Part shown: positions 33,263 through 45,461 of the stretch, one piece after another
Numbering within the stretch: position 1 is the stretch's first letter
Layout: each line of letters opens with the position of its first letter
NCBI GenBank assembly: GCA_021234155.1
Contig: JAJEKV010000027.1
Coordinates: forward strand, 14,396,993-14,460,992
Direction of reading: 5' to 3'
DNA: 64,000 bases
Origin: Isoetes taiwanensis
Lineage: Eukaryota; Streptophyta; Lycopodiopsida; Isoetales; Isoetaceae
The notes under the pieces: generated by a model
Databases searched by the model: none
Told to the model about the DNA's origin: nothing
The model's input: the letters and a program-made list of their open reading frames with translations, nothing else
Translations under genes and position numbers: made by a program

Positions 33263-35324
33263 CCAGTTTGGGGAAGAGGACCTTCAGCAGTATATTGCAG
33301 ATGTCAAGCTTATGCCAGGTTTGTTTGTTCCTGTTTGCATTCCTGACGACGATGAGAGTGAGGGTAAGGAAAATATTCCTGTGAATCATGTTGGGGTAGC
33401 TAGTGAAAAACAAGAGCAGAACAAGGCTGGTGAAGGGAATTCAGCACATTTCTTAGAATTAGATTCTGATTTAGTGAGGGAAGTGTATTCTGGAGGTCAA
33501 AATAAATCTGCCGGGAAAGTTGAATGGGCCAGGAGAAGAGTTGATGCGTGGAGAAAGTACAAGAAAATTCCATTGGACAAGAAAATTGAAGACATGGATA
33601 TTAGGGAGTTCGCACGATTACTTGAGTTGTTCATGCTTCAGGTATGCAAGCTGAATGGAAAATTATATCCAACTGAGAGGTAAGTACTATATTTTACACC
33701 TTAATTAGTTTTTTATTTGATTATTATAACTTGTTTCTTGTGCTTGCAGCATACAGGATAGTTTGGTGCGATAATTCATAGAGCACAAGAAATCAGAATT
33801 GGAAACTGGTAAGGAGGAGGTAGCTTTTGATATTAGACATTCGCCTATTTTTGCAAATGCTAGACAAGCTTGCATTGCCTCCATGAGACAATCCAGAGGT
33901 ACTCCTGGAGTCTGTGGCAAGCGTAAGAAAGTAGACGAGATTAGATATGCCACTGAAGTAGCGCTACTATCTGATGCCGATCATGGAATTCACCATACTC
34001 GAGACTTGCAGAAGCGGTTTATGTATTACTGCGTGTCTAGATTTGCAATCATAGGCATAGAAGAACTTTATTTGCTGGTCGTAACAGATTTTGAAGTTAT
34101 GGTATCGAATGGGAGTGAGTGTCTGCAGTACAGTGAAGGAAAGAGTAAGAATTATGTTGTGTCGATGAAGAAATACCAAGAGAGTCTTTTAGGCAGCCGA
34201 TCCAATGTTTTGAAGAAGACGTAGTTCTTACATTTAAATGAATTGTCAGGCATCTTCCTCCGCAGAATGAGAATGGAAAGCCATTTGTTTTTTTGCAGGT
34301 CTGGTACAATAAGAAACATCGAATGAGTGCAAAGGTGCTTGGATCGTGGATGAAATATATGTTGAAGACGATTGGAATTGATGGTGTCTTTTCTGGAAAG
34401 TCTGGAAGGACTGCTGTCGTTAGTCGGTTGGCAAGAGCGAACGTACCTGTTGAGATGGGAATGTGCGTCACTGGTCACCGGGATCCAGAATCGTATAAGA
34501 GGTAATTATTCTTGACTTTAGATTCTGCATTCTATAAATTTTGTATTCTAATTAGTTTTGCATTATCATTCCAGGTATGATAAGACTGTTGAATTGAAGG
34601 CAAAGGCAGCGATGAATATAGTTTCTCAGCTGATGGATATAGGAAGATGTTTGATGATGTGTATTAGCAGGAGTTGGCTGCTTTTGATTCAAGGCAGAAA
34701 TCTGGGAATTTTCAGGTGTTGCAGCTTCCAAATGATAATGCGAGTTCTAGTAGGATGCAAGAGAATGAAGCAGGTAAATATTATAATTAGATGATGTAGA
34801 TTCTTTCATAATTAGCTTCTTTTATAATTAGCTTCTTTATAATTAGCTTCTTTAAAAATTGTGATATCACGTGATTGATTAGCTTGTTTATGTAGATATA
34901 ATGGGTAAAATGATTGTGATATGGAAGGCCGTTTAAATATGAGTTGGATCTATTAGTGGCAGGTTAATTGTTCCCGGGTGATAAACTTGATATTGGTACT
35001 TTTTGTTAAAGCTAAAAGTTTGGAAATGACGTAGACTTGAAATTTTAGTTTTTGGAACTTCAAACAATGATTTCAATGGAAATATGACTTTTCTTGGATA
35101 AATCAATGGAGTTCCTAAATCGTTTAAGTTTGAAAATTTGATAAAAAATTATGTGTAAAAACTGCGTGTCTAAAAGCGTGGTACAAATTTCAACCTTGGT
35201 CGACATTCTGGAAATTTTTTTTTATGGTCTCAATTTTGGATGACATTCCCGGAAATATATTTCTGATACGTGTCATAATCTCATTGGATAACGGGAGCAG
35301 AAAGAAGCCCACCCGGATTTTGCG
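33263..35324 (+). mobile_element. Second, inverted and 5'-truncated copy of the recombinase element (copy B)
   Basis: Homology with copy A starts abruptly inside exon 1 at about 33,263 (FGEEDLQQYIADVKLMPG) and runs to 35,324, where it ends gaagcccacccggattttgcg like the terminal repeat of copy A. Exon pieces: 33,266-33,679, 33,750 onward, 34,299-34,501 and from 34,575. It keeps the domain part lost in copy A: IEELYLLVVTDFEVMVSNGS and SEGKSKNYVVSMKKY, the arginine-box region of the fold. However, exon 2 has indels near 33,770, and the sequence between exons 2 and 3 is deleted so that coding sequence runs directly into gcag before exon 3. The last exon is missing. The copies lie head to head, 44 bases apart. 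Confidence 0.75.
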
Positions 35325-35440
35325 TTCTAAGGGTTTGCCTTTTTCGCCTCAATTTGAAGGTGGCTTTTGTTTTTCTTCCAATCAATTCGCAGCTCAAATA
35401 CCTCATATCTTCTATATCTGCTTTATTCCACATCGAATCA

Positions 35441-35731
35441 GGCCGTTTTTAGTTTGATCATGGTCATCCGTCTAGCTTCAATTAAATAGCCCTTCTTTTT
35501 TCTCAGCCGAAGCCTTTTGTCCCTCCAAATTTGGGATAAGTCGTTTTCAGCTTTGTCATGGTCATCCTGTCTAGCTTCAATTAAATAGCCGAAGCCTTTT
35601 CTCCCTTCAAACTTGGGATAAGCCGATTTCAGCTTTGCATTGGTCATCCTGTCTATCTAGCTTCAATTAAATAGTCCTTCCTTTTCTCAGCCGAAGCTTT
35701 TTGTCCCTCCAAATTTGGGATTTTACCTGTT
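35441..35731. repeat. Three-unit tandem repeat, 98- and 82-bp spacing
   Basis: The motif tggtcatcc, followed by gtctagcttcaattaaatag and ccgaagcnttttg, begins at 35,461, 35,559 and 35,641. The tract lies just beyond the end of copy B. No coding function is seen. Confidence 0.85.
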
Positions 35732-35739
35732 ATTTTCGT

Positions 35740-38700
35740 GATCCTTCCATTCGAGTCCATGCAAAACTCGATCGTTTAAACATGCACCTAGCATAGACCT
35801 GCTAGTGAGAAAGGCTCCCCTATTCTCTACCTATTCAAAATGCCGTGATTTACATGGTCTGTAACAACCCTAAATTCCAACATTGGCTACCTGACAGAAT
35901 TTGAAGAACAGTTTCGAATGTATCAGATGCTGAAGGCGCAGGAACTCCTATTCCCAGTGATGCCGCTAGGACTAACAAAATCACACTTCTACTTAAATGG
36001 CTAATCATGGCCTTGAAGCTTGGCCGGCCATAGCCACCGCCAATTTATCGCTTGATAAGAAGGCAAATCCTTTGCGCTTCTACTTAGGGAATATATGGCC
36101 GCTTTCGGGCTTTTTAACTTAAGAAAAAAATTCAAATCCATAGCTCCACATAGGCTATCCAAATCTTGTAGGACTGGGAATGAATCTAATGGTTTTAAAT
36201 AAAATTTCCCTTTAGATAATAGAACAATTAATAATTCTAAGTTTTCCATTAACAGGTAGTCATGCGTCTGTGTACCCGTGTGCATGCTTACTCTTATAAT
36301 TACTTTTGATTATATGCATGTGTTTTGAGTTTCAACTCTCATCTATAGGAGCATGATGCTAAACCCATATCTATGCATCTGATATCTGCACTTTCTTTAG
36401 GTTTAGAATCATTTAGAATTGGCTATGCTAAGATCCAGGCCATATTCATGCATACTGTAAAACTTAACATAAAGGTCTTAGTTTTTCAAGATCTTTGTTA
36501 GTTTTTCTGATTTTTCAGCCTTTTTAGTGACTTTCTTTCGCAGGGCAGGTTTTTCTTTATTGGCATTTGATCTTAGATTCATGTAAACTTCATGTTCCTT
36601 TGATCTTGGTCAGTTAGTCCATTTTAGAAGAATATGTCTGCATCGTTTGTCCTTTCGTATTTATTGGATCGTGGCGTCTCTGAATACATCAGTACATTTC
36701 CTCTAGATCATTAGGTCCCTCGTGCAAAGTATTTAACAACTTTTTTGTTATTTGCATTATGGTCCCTTGTGCAGAGAATTTAACAACTTTGCAAACTTGT
36801 TTGTTGTTTGGTTCTAATCGCTTTACCACTTGCTCGAACGTTGGTTTCTTTTGAGCAGTTCGATGCAGATTGTTTGTCTTCTTGTTTCAGGATGTCCTTT
36901 CAGGGATGCAGATGCTTTATGATGAATGATTGTTACTCATGTCCATCTATCACTTTATAGCATTGCTTGGCCTTTTGCCTTTGGTGCAAAGTATTTTCTT
37001 CACTCTTTGACTTAGATCGTGGCCTATTTGATACATCCGTACATTACCTCCAGATCATTAATTTGATACCTCCAGTACCTTACCTCCAGATCATTAATTT
37101 GTTATACATTTGCTTAGCCTTTTGACCCAGATCATAGTCCCTTTTATATCGTGATTGTTTCTTTGCATTCTTTTCCAAAGACTCTCTGTAGCTCTAAGCT
37201 TATCTCTTATCTTCAATCTTGTTTTGATGATTGTACATACAGGTTGATGTTATTTCCTCTACAGGTTGATATTGTTTCATCTACAGCTAGTGCGGCTTTT
37301 AGATGTGGTTCAGTGGCAGGAATTAAGTCCTTCTTTGGTGTTTGGATCTGAACAGTTTCTTTAGCTTGAAGGTTGGCAGGACTCATCTCAAATTGGATGT
37401 CATGAAACCTTTTTGGCGGCACTGATTTCGTTCCCAACTTCTCCCACGAAGTCAATTACAATTTTCACCTTTAGGTCTCCCTACAAAGTCCAATTTGCTT
37501 TTTTTGCCATCGGATCTTGTCTTGCGACCTGACCATTTAATTTGTAGGCAAAAATCTGGCCATTGGCATCCCCCTCTATCCGAATCTATCATGTTTCTAT
37601 AAACCAAACATTTAAACATTTTTACCTGCTTCGTTTAAACCATAGTCAATTTCCAGTCATATGTATCAATTTCAGCACTGGGTCATCTATTGCAAGCATA
37701 ATCTTATTTGTATTCTAGTCGGTATTGTAGATTTCCGCTCTCTCTTCCATTGGATCCCTCCCTATCCTAGTCAGAGTCGTAAATTTTTGCTCCATCTGGA
37801 TTTTTTTGTTTTTCCAGTTTGTTTTCTTTTTGAAGTTGTTTTATATTCATACGCCATCCGTAAATTTTTTGTTTTCTCATTGGCAGGATTTAATTAACCT
37901 CTTAATAGTTGATATTTATGCTCTTTGCTTACTGCACATCTTTTGCTCTACCTCTCTTATCTTTAATCGTATTATTGCTATTACAAATATGATTATGTTA
38001 TTTCTCTTTTTATTGATTGGCATGTATGCTATTCCCTAACTACGCATCTCTGTTTAGGTCGTGAATGCTTTGTGGATCCCAAAATGCAGTCTTAATTGAA
38101 GATTTCTTACTGTTTGTATTTTGAGACTATCTATCACCTTCTCCATTTTCTCTGTCTAATCTGTGTTGGCTTTTTTGTTTTGCCTCCACTTGCATTTGCG
38201 CTTGCCTTTCTCTGCTACATAGATATCTTATGATTTTCTCCTAGTTACGTTACATGATTAACTTCCGTGTTGTCTTCCAGTTTAGAACTTATGATCAACT
38301 CCCTGCATCGTGCTACAGTACTGCAGTCATTTGGTTTGAGACCAAATATTTGTGCTATACATTTATTATGATTCTTTTATTTTTAGAGGCGCTTAAGGTT
38401 TTCATTTTCTCATTAGCAAGATTTATCCTATGCAAAGTATTTAGCAATTTTGTTTATGTGACACGTTCCAAATGGTTGCCACGGTTTCACCTTTCTACAT
38501 TGCAAGTTTTGAAATTCTGCAAGAATTTGTAAAATGCTGCAAGCTTTGGAACTTCTTCTATTCTATTATCGAGCATTTAGTATTTTTTTAACATTCAGAC
38601 ATTCCAAACATCGTTGTGCACAAGTTTCCTTACATCCTATGTTCTATGCCTTTCCTGATATTTAAATTTGGATTTCTCCTCCTTGATTGACTAATTCTTG

Positions 38701-39690
38701 CCTTATTCAAACATCTTCCATAGGTAACCATGCTGCTCTCGTCCTAGTTCTAGCCTCTTCATCTAGATAGTAGTTTAGATTTCCCAGTGGTCCCACCTTT
38801 GGATCTCTGAGGCCTCACATTTGAATTGCCATGATTTGTCTTTCCTTCCGACACGCGCTTCCTTATTTATTCGCAAGTCAAAATGCAACAAGCAAGGTGT
38901 AGGTAAGGAGATTTTGATTGCCTGCATGCTTACCCCATTCTGCCCAGTCCATCTGCTTCAATGCCTTCTTTACTCTTGTGCTTTTCGAACATCCGATCCC
39001 CAATCTGATGGCCCTCTCTTTCATTCTTCTCTTGATTCTCATTGTCTTCTTTTTTACTCCTTAGCCAGAAAGTGGTGGTATGAGTGTCTGGACATGCGGG
39101 ACTTGATCCAGCCTTTTTTACAGTTTCTGTCATTGTATTTTCTAAATTATAGTATTTGTCACCATTTTTTATCTTCTGGCCAGGGCAATGATAATATGGT
39201 TTTCTTAATGATGTGCTTGGGTATGACTTTATATTCTTTTTTGATTGGTGCTGCTTTTTTGTCTTTTCACTCTCAATGTAGTGCTATGGCTTCTTTTTGA
39301 CACCAATTAGAGTAATGCTCAATTGCACTTGGGTCATATTGTTTCTTTAAATTTTGATGACCTTAACTCTTGAACTTTTCAGGTTGGTCTAGTCATCGTC
39401 GACGCCTTTCTTTTCTCGTTTCTCTCACACACACTTCTTTATAGCTTATATGATTGATCTTCCTCTATAGCTTATATGCTTGATCATTTTACCACTGGTT
39501 ATTGATACTTGTTCTTGAGCATTTTGTTCTCTTCATATTAATCTGTATACTATCTTCCTTAAATCTTTTGACATCTACAACCCATCTTCATTTATGTACC
39601 TCAGCTTGTGTCTATCTCTTTTTGATGCCTTCGCACCCGAATATCTTTCTCTATCTCATCTTTTCTTCTTGTCTTGTTTTTTCTTGCCAT
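35740..39690. other. T-rich intergenic region, no gene recognised
   Basis: About 4 kb with a strong T excess on the + strand and many chance splice-like sites. Degenerate internal repeats occur: tacctccagatcattaattt recurs around 37,040-37,105 and in altered form at 36,695, and lgtgcaaagtatttaacaac-like units recur near 36,725 and 36,775. A short duplicated acag-ttgatnttntttc block lies at 37,240-37,285. The open frames here have no familiar domain. Confidence 0.5.
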
Positions 39691-39697
39691 CTATGTT

Positions 39698-41000
39698 TAC
39701 ACTTGGGGTGTATGACATGTAGAGTGATTTTTTTTGAAATCCTGCCTAACCCAATGCTCTAACTTGTCATCAGCCCAGCGGCTTATATAGTTCTCCAAAA
39801 TAGCGCCGAAGAACTTGGCCATGACATTGCTTACTAAAATTGTATGATAATTACGTACACAATCTGGATCCCCTGCCTTCAAGATGGGTATAACCCAATT
39901 GAAACACCATGTGGGCACAGAGGAGGATCACTGATCTGTCGAAGCAGACATTTAAGTTTTTTATATTTGGCATTAGACCACTAAGTTCCGTGGACGGCTT
40001 CCTCCAAAGTACCTCTCGACAACAGTCATAAGCACATCAACTAATTGGCTAATATGTTGTTGTAGTGCCGAAAGCTGTAGAATTCCCACTACTGTGAGCA
40101 CCTGGGCATAAGCTCTGCATGGTCGTAATCCATGTGCAATTGAGGCACATGAGGAGTTGTAGCACAGAGGATCCGAACGGTTTGCCAAGCAAGCCGCAAA
40201 AGAAGTAGTCGGTGATCTGAATCCACTTCATCTCTACTATTGTGCCACAAGAAGGTGGGCAATCAAATGCATAAGAGCCGCCCCCTGATTCTCCTACCTA
40301 CAAGTGTAGCTGGCAGAGGATGGTCATTGTGCTAAACCATTGTAGATGACTAAGTCAAAGATGCCGGACATCTGAAGCAACTGTCTGCCATAGCACGTGA
40401 CTGGGTGTGTTCTGACATCCGATGCCTATGACCAAGCAGTCTCTGCAGGGCAGAGCTATAACACATCCTCTACCAAGGCATCAAAATTTATTAGCTTTTC
40501 TATCCCCCTTCATGCGTTAAACTCCCCAAGTAACATGATCTAGCCCAAGCGTATGTGTTGTTGTATGTCATCATATAGACAGACAAACAAATTTAGTCTA
40601 TCCACATCTGAGTGACAACGATAAAAGTTAGATTCTGCTTGTGGGAAATAGCATGTTGCCACAAAGAGGGGTTCACCACTACAATGTCCTACTCATACCC
40701 ACAGGTAACGATTGTGTCTGCCCATCTTGTGCAGACGATGCCATGGCTTTTCTATAGTAGCAGGCAACACGCCCATGTCCTCATGTTCCTATGCACTCAT
40801 TGATCAAGGATAATGCTGATAGCCTGACAGATTCGATAATTTGTGCCCAGCATGTTCCCAGATCTTCAAGAAGATGAAATTCATATCCGCAGTGGAGAGT
40901 TGAGACTATCTTCCCTCTGCTAGGAGAAGCGCCTCCTATAGTTCGAGGAGACCATATGCAAGTACAGTTTCTATTTAATGACGACAGATGTAGACTTCTG
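39698..41000 (-). pseudogene. LINE copy 1: endonuclease and start of reverse transcriptase
   Basis: On the minus strand, 39,918-39,698 reads CFNWVIPILKAGDPDCVRNY, then VMAKFFGAILENYISRW and KNHSTCHTPQV. This matches the conserved opening of L1-type reverse transcriptase (trp-x-pro-lys-GDP, NYR, KF-ILE, HST). Upstream (40,900-40,500) in shifting frames are endonuclease pieces alike to LINE copy 2: MNFIFLKIWEH, LSNLSGYQHY and SNFYRCHSDVDRLNLF. Homology stops abruptly at about 39,698 inside the polymerase, so the catalytic box is missing. Frameshifts and stops are frequent. Confidence 0.75.
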
Positions 41001-41929
41001 TAGTCATAGTAGCAGCAATGCTATAAGGGCATTGTGCAAGAGGGGGAGGGGAGCATCGATAACAAGTATGTGCATCCGGCAAAGCAAGAGGGATGCTTAG
41101 CAATGAGGGAAAGATGGGGGTAGTCGGATCGGTGGTAGTAGCGGGGAGCAAAAGCAAGAACATCATCAGCATCAATAGCAGCTATAGTAATATCTCCGAG
41201 GTGCTTTAATAGCTTTGTATATGACATCCACGACCTCAATGTTAGGCAGTGGGGATGCCCGCATCTTGTCTTGGACCAGTATGCCGAATGTTTATGACGG
41301 GGCTAACTCTTGTTGACAGGATTCTTATTGCTGCGGAGTGAGATCATGATCGATGTACAGTGAGATGCCTTCAATTTGACCCCTGACGCAATATAGCATC
41401 TCTCATCAGTGCAGCTGCTATTATGAATTTGACAATGCGTGGGTGATCAAGGCATTGAACATTATAATGAGTAGCCCTGGCAATCTGTACTAGAGCATGG
41501 AACTTCATGTGAAAGAGAACTTGTGTCTGGAGTCATCGTATAAGGTTCTCCCCTACTTATTTGGGGAGGCCGTGGACCACCACATTGTGATACCTACACC
41601 TCTGTGCTTGTTCCTCTTTGAGCAACAGGGCAATGCATGGCATGTCGGCAATTCTGTGAGGAGCTATCTATTCCTTAAGTTAGGGAGAAGCTGATTGGAA
41701 TGGAAAAATGGAGCAGCATCTACCTGTCTAGGCTTTATGAACAGCAGTACCAGTTTGCGAAGTAGCTTTCATCCCCTGGAGCAAAGAGCTTAGCTCTTGC
41801 TGGGGCAACACTTATCTTGCCAATTGCAACTCACGCATGCAATGTTGTAGCTGCTCATGGGCATTTGCATCGTGGCCCTGCCTTGCTGAGCAAATACTGC
41901 ATGCAGCTCTCGTATATCTCGATCCCACA

Positions 41930-44265
41930 GAATAGAGCTATGCTCTAAGCTTTCGAGTCTGGCGACAAGCTCGGTATCCCTAGCTGGGAGGTTGGGGAAG
42001 GAAGGGGAGGTTGTCTCTAGACTGTTGACCCTATCCTAGAGGGTCCAAGGTGCTCAAGCTGCAACTGGCTTTCGTCGCTGGTTGCTTGAACTGCGCTTTA
42101 GACTGTGGTAGACTTGTTCTCAGCTTTTGAGTGAAGGGTGGATCTCTGAACTAAAGAGCTTCTCAGCTGGTAGAGGTATCTCTGAATCGTTGATCCTATC
42201 CTGGAAGGTCTGTAGGTGCTGGCGTTGCAACCAGCTCTCTTCTTTGATAATCTGAACTGCCTTGGATCATGACAGTCATCTCCTCAGTTTCTGTGTGAAG
42301 GTGAGATATACCTGCCCTAGTCTCCTGCTCAAAACATTCCATGTCTTTAGCCATAGTGTCTATGCTCGTGGACATGGCATCCAAATGGGGGAGGGGGAGG
42401 GAGGAGGGGAGGGTGGGGGAGGCTATCTCTAGGTCATTGACCATATCCTAGAGGGTCCGGTGTGCTTGATGCTACAACGGGTTTCATGCCGATTTGCTTG
42501 AGGCGCCCTTTAGACTATGGTAGACTTCTCCTCAGCTTCAAAGCGAAGAGTGGATATAGTTGTCCTAGTCTCTTGCTCCATTTTCGAAGATCAGCAAGGC
42601 CCGCCCTATCTTGCTTCCTTTCAGACTGTGCTAGGCGAATGCTGAATGCGGGTATCCATCTCAGAAACACATTACTTCTCTGTAGTCAGTTGTTTTTTGA
42701 GCAATTTGGGCTCGGAGGCCTGTGTATCTTCTAATAGACAGACAATCCTAGTATATTGCTGAAGTATGGGGCAACCTTAGTATCCCCAGCTGGTAGAGCT
42801 ATCTCTGCACCGCCGACCTGTCCTAAAAGGTCTATAGGAGCTGATGTCGCAACCGCCTCTCTTCACTGGTAATCTGAATTGCCTTGGATCATGATGATCA
42901 TCTCCTCATCTTTTGTGTGAAGGTGAGATATACCTATCTTAGTATCCTTCTCAAAGTGTTTCCTATCTTGAGCCATGGTGTCTATGCTGGTGGACATGGC
43001 ATCCATACTTGGGGGGAGGGAGGGCTCTCTCTAAGCTGCTGACCCTATCCTAGAGGTTCCAGTGGTGCTAACGTTGCAACTGGCTTTTGTCATTGGTTGC
43101 TTGAACTGCCATTTAGACTGTGGTAGACTTGTCCTCAGCTTCTGAGCGAAGGGTAGATATAGCCGCCCTAGTCGTCTACTCAAAATGTTCCCTTTCTCAA
43201 GCTCGCCCTATCTTGCTCCCTTTCTGGAGATCAGCAAGGCCCGCCCTATCTTGCTTCCTTTCAGATTGTGCTAGGCGAAGACCCTTTGCAAGATGCTGCG
43301 TACAGGTCTTCGTCTAAAAACACGTTGCTTCTCTGTAGTCCGTTGTTTTTTTAGCAATTTGGGTACGGAGGCCTATATATCTTCTATCAGATAGATAATC
43401 CTAGCTATGTAGCTGAAGTCTGGAGGCAACCTCAATATCCCCAGCTGGTAGAGCTATCCCTAGATCGCCGACCCTATCATGAAGGGTCTGTAGGTGCTGT
43501 CGTTATAACTGGCTTTTTTTTGGTAATCTGAACTGCCTTGGACCGTGACAATCGTCCCCTCAGCTTTTGTGTGAAGGTGAGATATACCTGTCCTAGTCTC
43601 TTGCTCAAAATGTTCGCTGTCTTGAGCCATGGTGTCTATGCTAGTGGACATGGCATCCAAATGCGGGGGAAGGGGGGTGGATGTGTCTAGGCTGCTGACC
43701 GTATCCTGGAGAGTCCAGCACAACTGGCTTTCGTCGCTGGTTGCTTGAACTGCCCTTTATACTTTGGTAGACTTCTCCTCAGCTTTTGAGCACAGGGTGG
43801 ATATAGCTACCCTAGTCTCCTGCTCAAGAATGTTCACTTTCTCGAGCCCGCCCTATCTTACTCCCTTTCCAAAGATCAGCAAGACTTGTTCTATCTTGTT
43901 TCCTTTTAGACTGTGCTAGGCGAAAGCCATCCTCAAGCTGCTCCATATGGATCTCCATCCAAAAACATGTTGCTTCTCTGCAATCAGTCATTTTTTGAAC
44001 AATTTAGATATGAAGGCCTCTTCTATTAGACAGACAATACTAGCTATGTTGCTGAAGTCTGAAGGCAACCTCGGTTCCAGCTAGTAGAGCTATCTCTGGA
44101 CCACTGGCCTTGTCCTGGAAGGTTTGTAGGTGATGGCATCGCAACCGGCTCTTCTCTTTGGTATTCCAAACTGCTTTTTGGACCGTCACGATCATCTCCT
44201 CAGCTTTTGCATGAAGGTGAGATATCGAGACTTTGCCCGAGCCTCTTGCTTCATTGTGTACCTGT
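41930..44265 (-). pseudogene. LINE copy 1: ORF1-like region made of about 640-bp tandem repeats
   Basis: Four successive units can be aligned by the block gtgagatatacct at 42,301, 42,923 and 43,577 and its variant at 44,217 (spacing 622, 654 and 640). The minus strand of each unit encodes variants of LDAMSTSIDTMAKDMECFEQ followed by ETRAGISHLHTETEE, with heptad-like Leu/Ile/Met spacing that suggests a coiled coil. A second block per unit covers the stretch around ttgcttgaactgc. Coiled-coil ORF1 proteins are known in L1 elements, and the region lies upstream of the endonuclease remnant on the same strand, so ORF1 is a reasonable reading. Frames are not continuous between units. Confidence 0.6.
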
Positions 44266-44340
44266 CAATTTTGCATGTGTCATCCGGTCTGCGCAGTGGA
44301 GAAGGGGTCCTCATGACTCTACTAGAGCTCGGGGGTAGAT

Positions 44341-44411
44341 AAAGGAGGGGGGGGGGTCAAAAGCGGGGAAAAGGGAGAGGGGGAGGGGGGAGGGGAGGGA
44401 GGGGCAAAGGA
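44341..44411. repeat. G-rich, purine-only tract with G-quadruplex potential
   Basis: The + strand has runs of four to twelve G separated by one to four bases over about 70 bases, nearly all purine. Such tracts can form G-quadruplex or triplex DNA. A shorter, similar tract is at about 42,386-42,420. Confidence 0.75.
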
Positions 44412-45341
44412 AGCACCAAAAAGGGTTGCTCGATGGTACTTTTGAGAGTTTAGAATTAGAATTAAAAAGGGGTGTATAAAGTTGCATCAAGCAACCTGTA
44501 TAAAAGCAAGTGCCTATATTTTGAGTTTTAGGAATTGGAAACCCCAGAGAGAGGAGGGCGCTAGGGAGTAAGTCCCGAGAAATATACATATCCATTCAAT
44601 TTGGATATGTCTCTAGAATGAGAGTTCCATCATGGATGGTGAATATTTTGAGGTTTGATAATTCGCATGATGAAACCACAAATATTTAAAGCGACACATG
44701 ACTATATCTGACATAGGTAATTCCTTAAGAATGCATAAGTACAATTACAAGTAAGATCCAGGGGTGTCTACTTTAAGCAACAGGGTTTCGGCATTAAGAT
44801 CAGAGCCTATGCCACTATTCGGTTAATATGTATGCATACTCTGTCTCCATTATTGGTTTTTTAGGGAGAGTTTTAGAGATGTCTTCGGAATAGCTAGGTT
44901 TTGGCCACGTCGTAGCACATAATTTATTGTTCCAATTGCAATCATAAAGATTCGGATCTTGGCACCAGATCTGAATCCCCGCAATTGTTGGGTTTGTTAT
45001 GATCTATGAACCGTCTATGTCAAGGAAAGTGGGTGAGCATTCTTGTTTAGTAGCAAATGAGAGGTCGATATGTGGCAACCATTCTATCTGAGAATGGAAA
45101 CTCGGGCTCCCTTGGCATGACCTGTTGCAGCATGTTGATCCAGCTCCATTGTAGCTTCGTATTGTCATCGGATTCAGCTTTATGCTTATCGCAGCTCATA
45201 GCAACAAGATCATAGTTGTGCCATTGCCCTGTTCATAGCCAAATAATCTGTTCATACCCAAAAAAATCCCTGTTCTCAGCAAAAAAAATATAAGAACTCT
45301 GTGTTCTTGGAGCTCCATCACCACTGCGCTTTCCTTGACGC
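44412..45341. other. Intergenic, no gene recognised
   Basis: I see no open frame with familiar motifs and no transposon ends. The sequence may be the far 5' part of LINE copy 1. Confidence 0.4.
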
Positions 45342-45461
45342 GGTGGAATGCAAGAGGTTGTGCATTCCGGCCTTGGCCGGGGCAGCTGACTACCGCCAAC
45401 AGCTTGCAGTGGCCAGCTGCCCCTGCCAAGATCGAAATGTACTCCCTCTTTGCATTCCACG
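45342..45461. repeat. 120-base imperfect hairpin
   Basis: The left arm (from 45,342, ggtggaatgcaagaggttgt) pairs with the complement of the right arm, which ends at 45,461 (cgtggaatgcaaagagggag). Identity is around 80 percent over some 55 bases, including a perfect ggggcagctg block beside a loop of about 10-15 bases. Size and pairing fit a plant small-RNA precursor or a small fold-back MITE. No known miRNA sequence was recognised. Confidence 0.65.

Noticed and set aside
29964-35324. DIRS-type retrotransposon (also uses tyrosine recombinase)
   Set aside because: No reverse transcriptase or RNase H motif was found between the ends, and split direct repeats are absent.
39502-39762. Leu/Cys-rich + strand frame resembling a membrane protein
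   Set aside because: Its composition follows from the T-rich strand; it has no conserved motif and overlaps the LINE end.
41930-44265. CRISPR-like array
   Set aside because: Units are about 640 bp, diverged and code for a coiled coil; the genome is eukaryotic.
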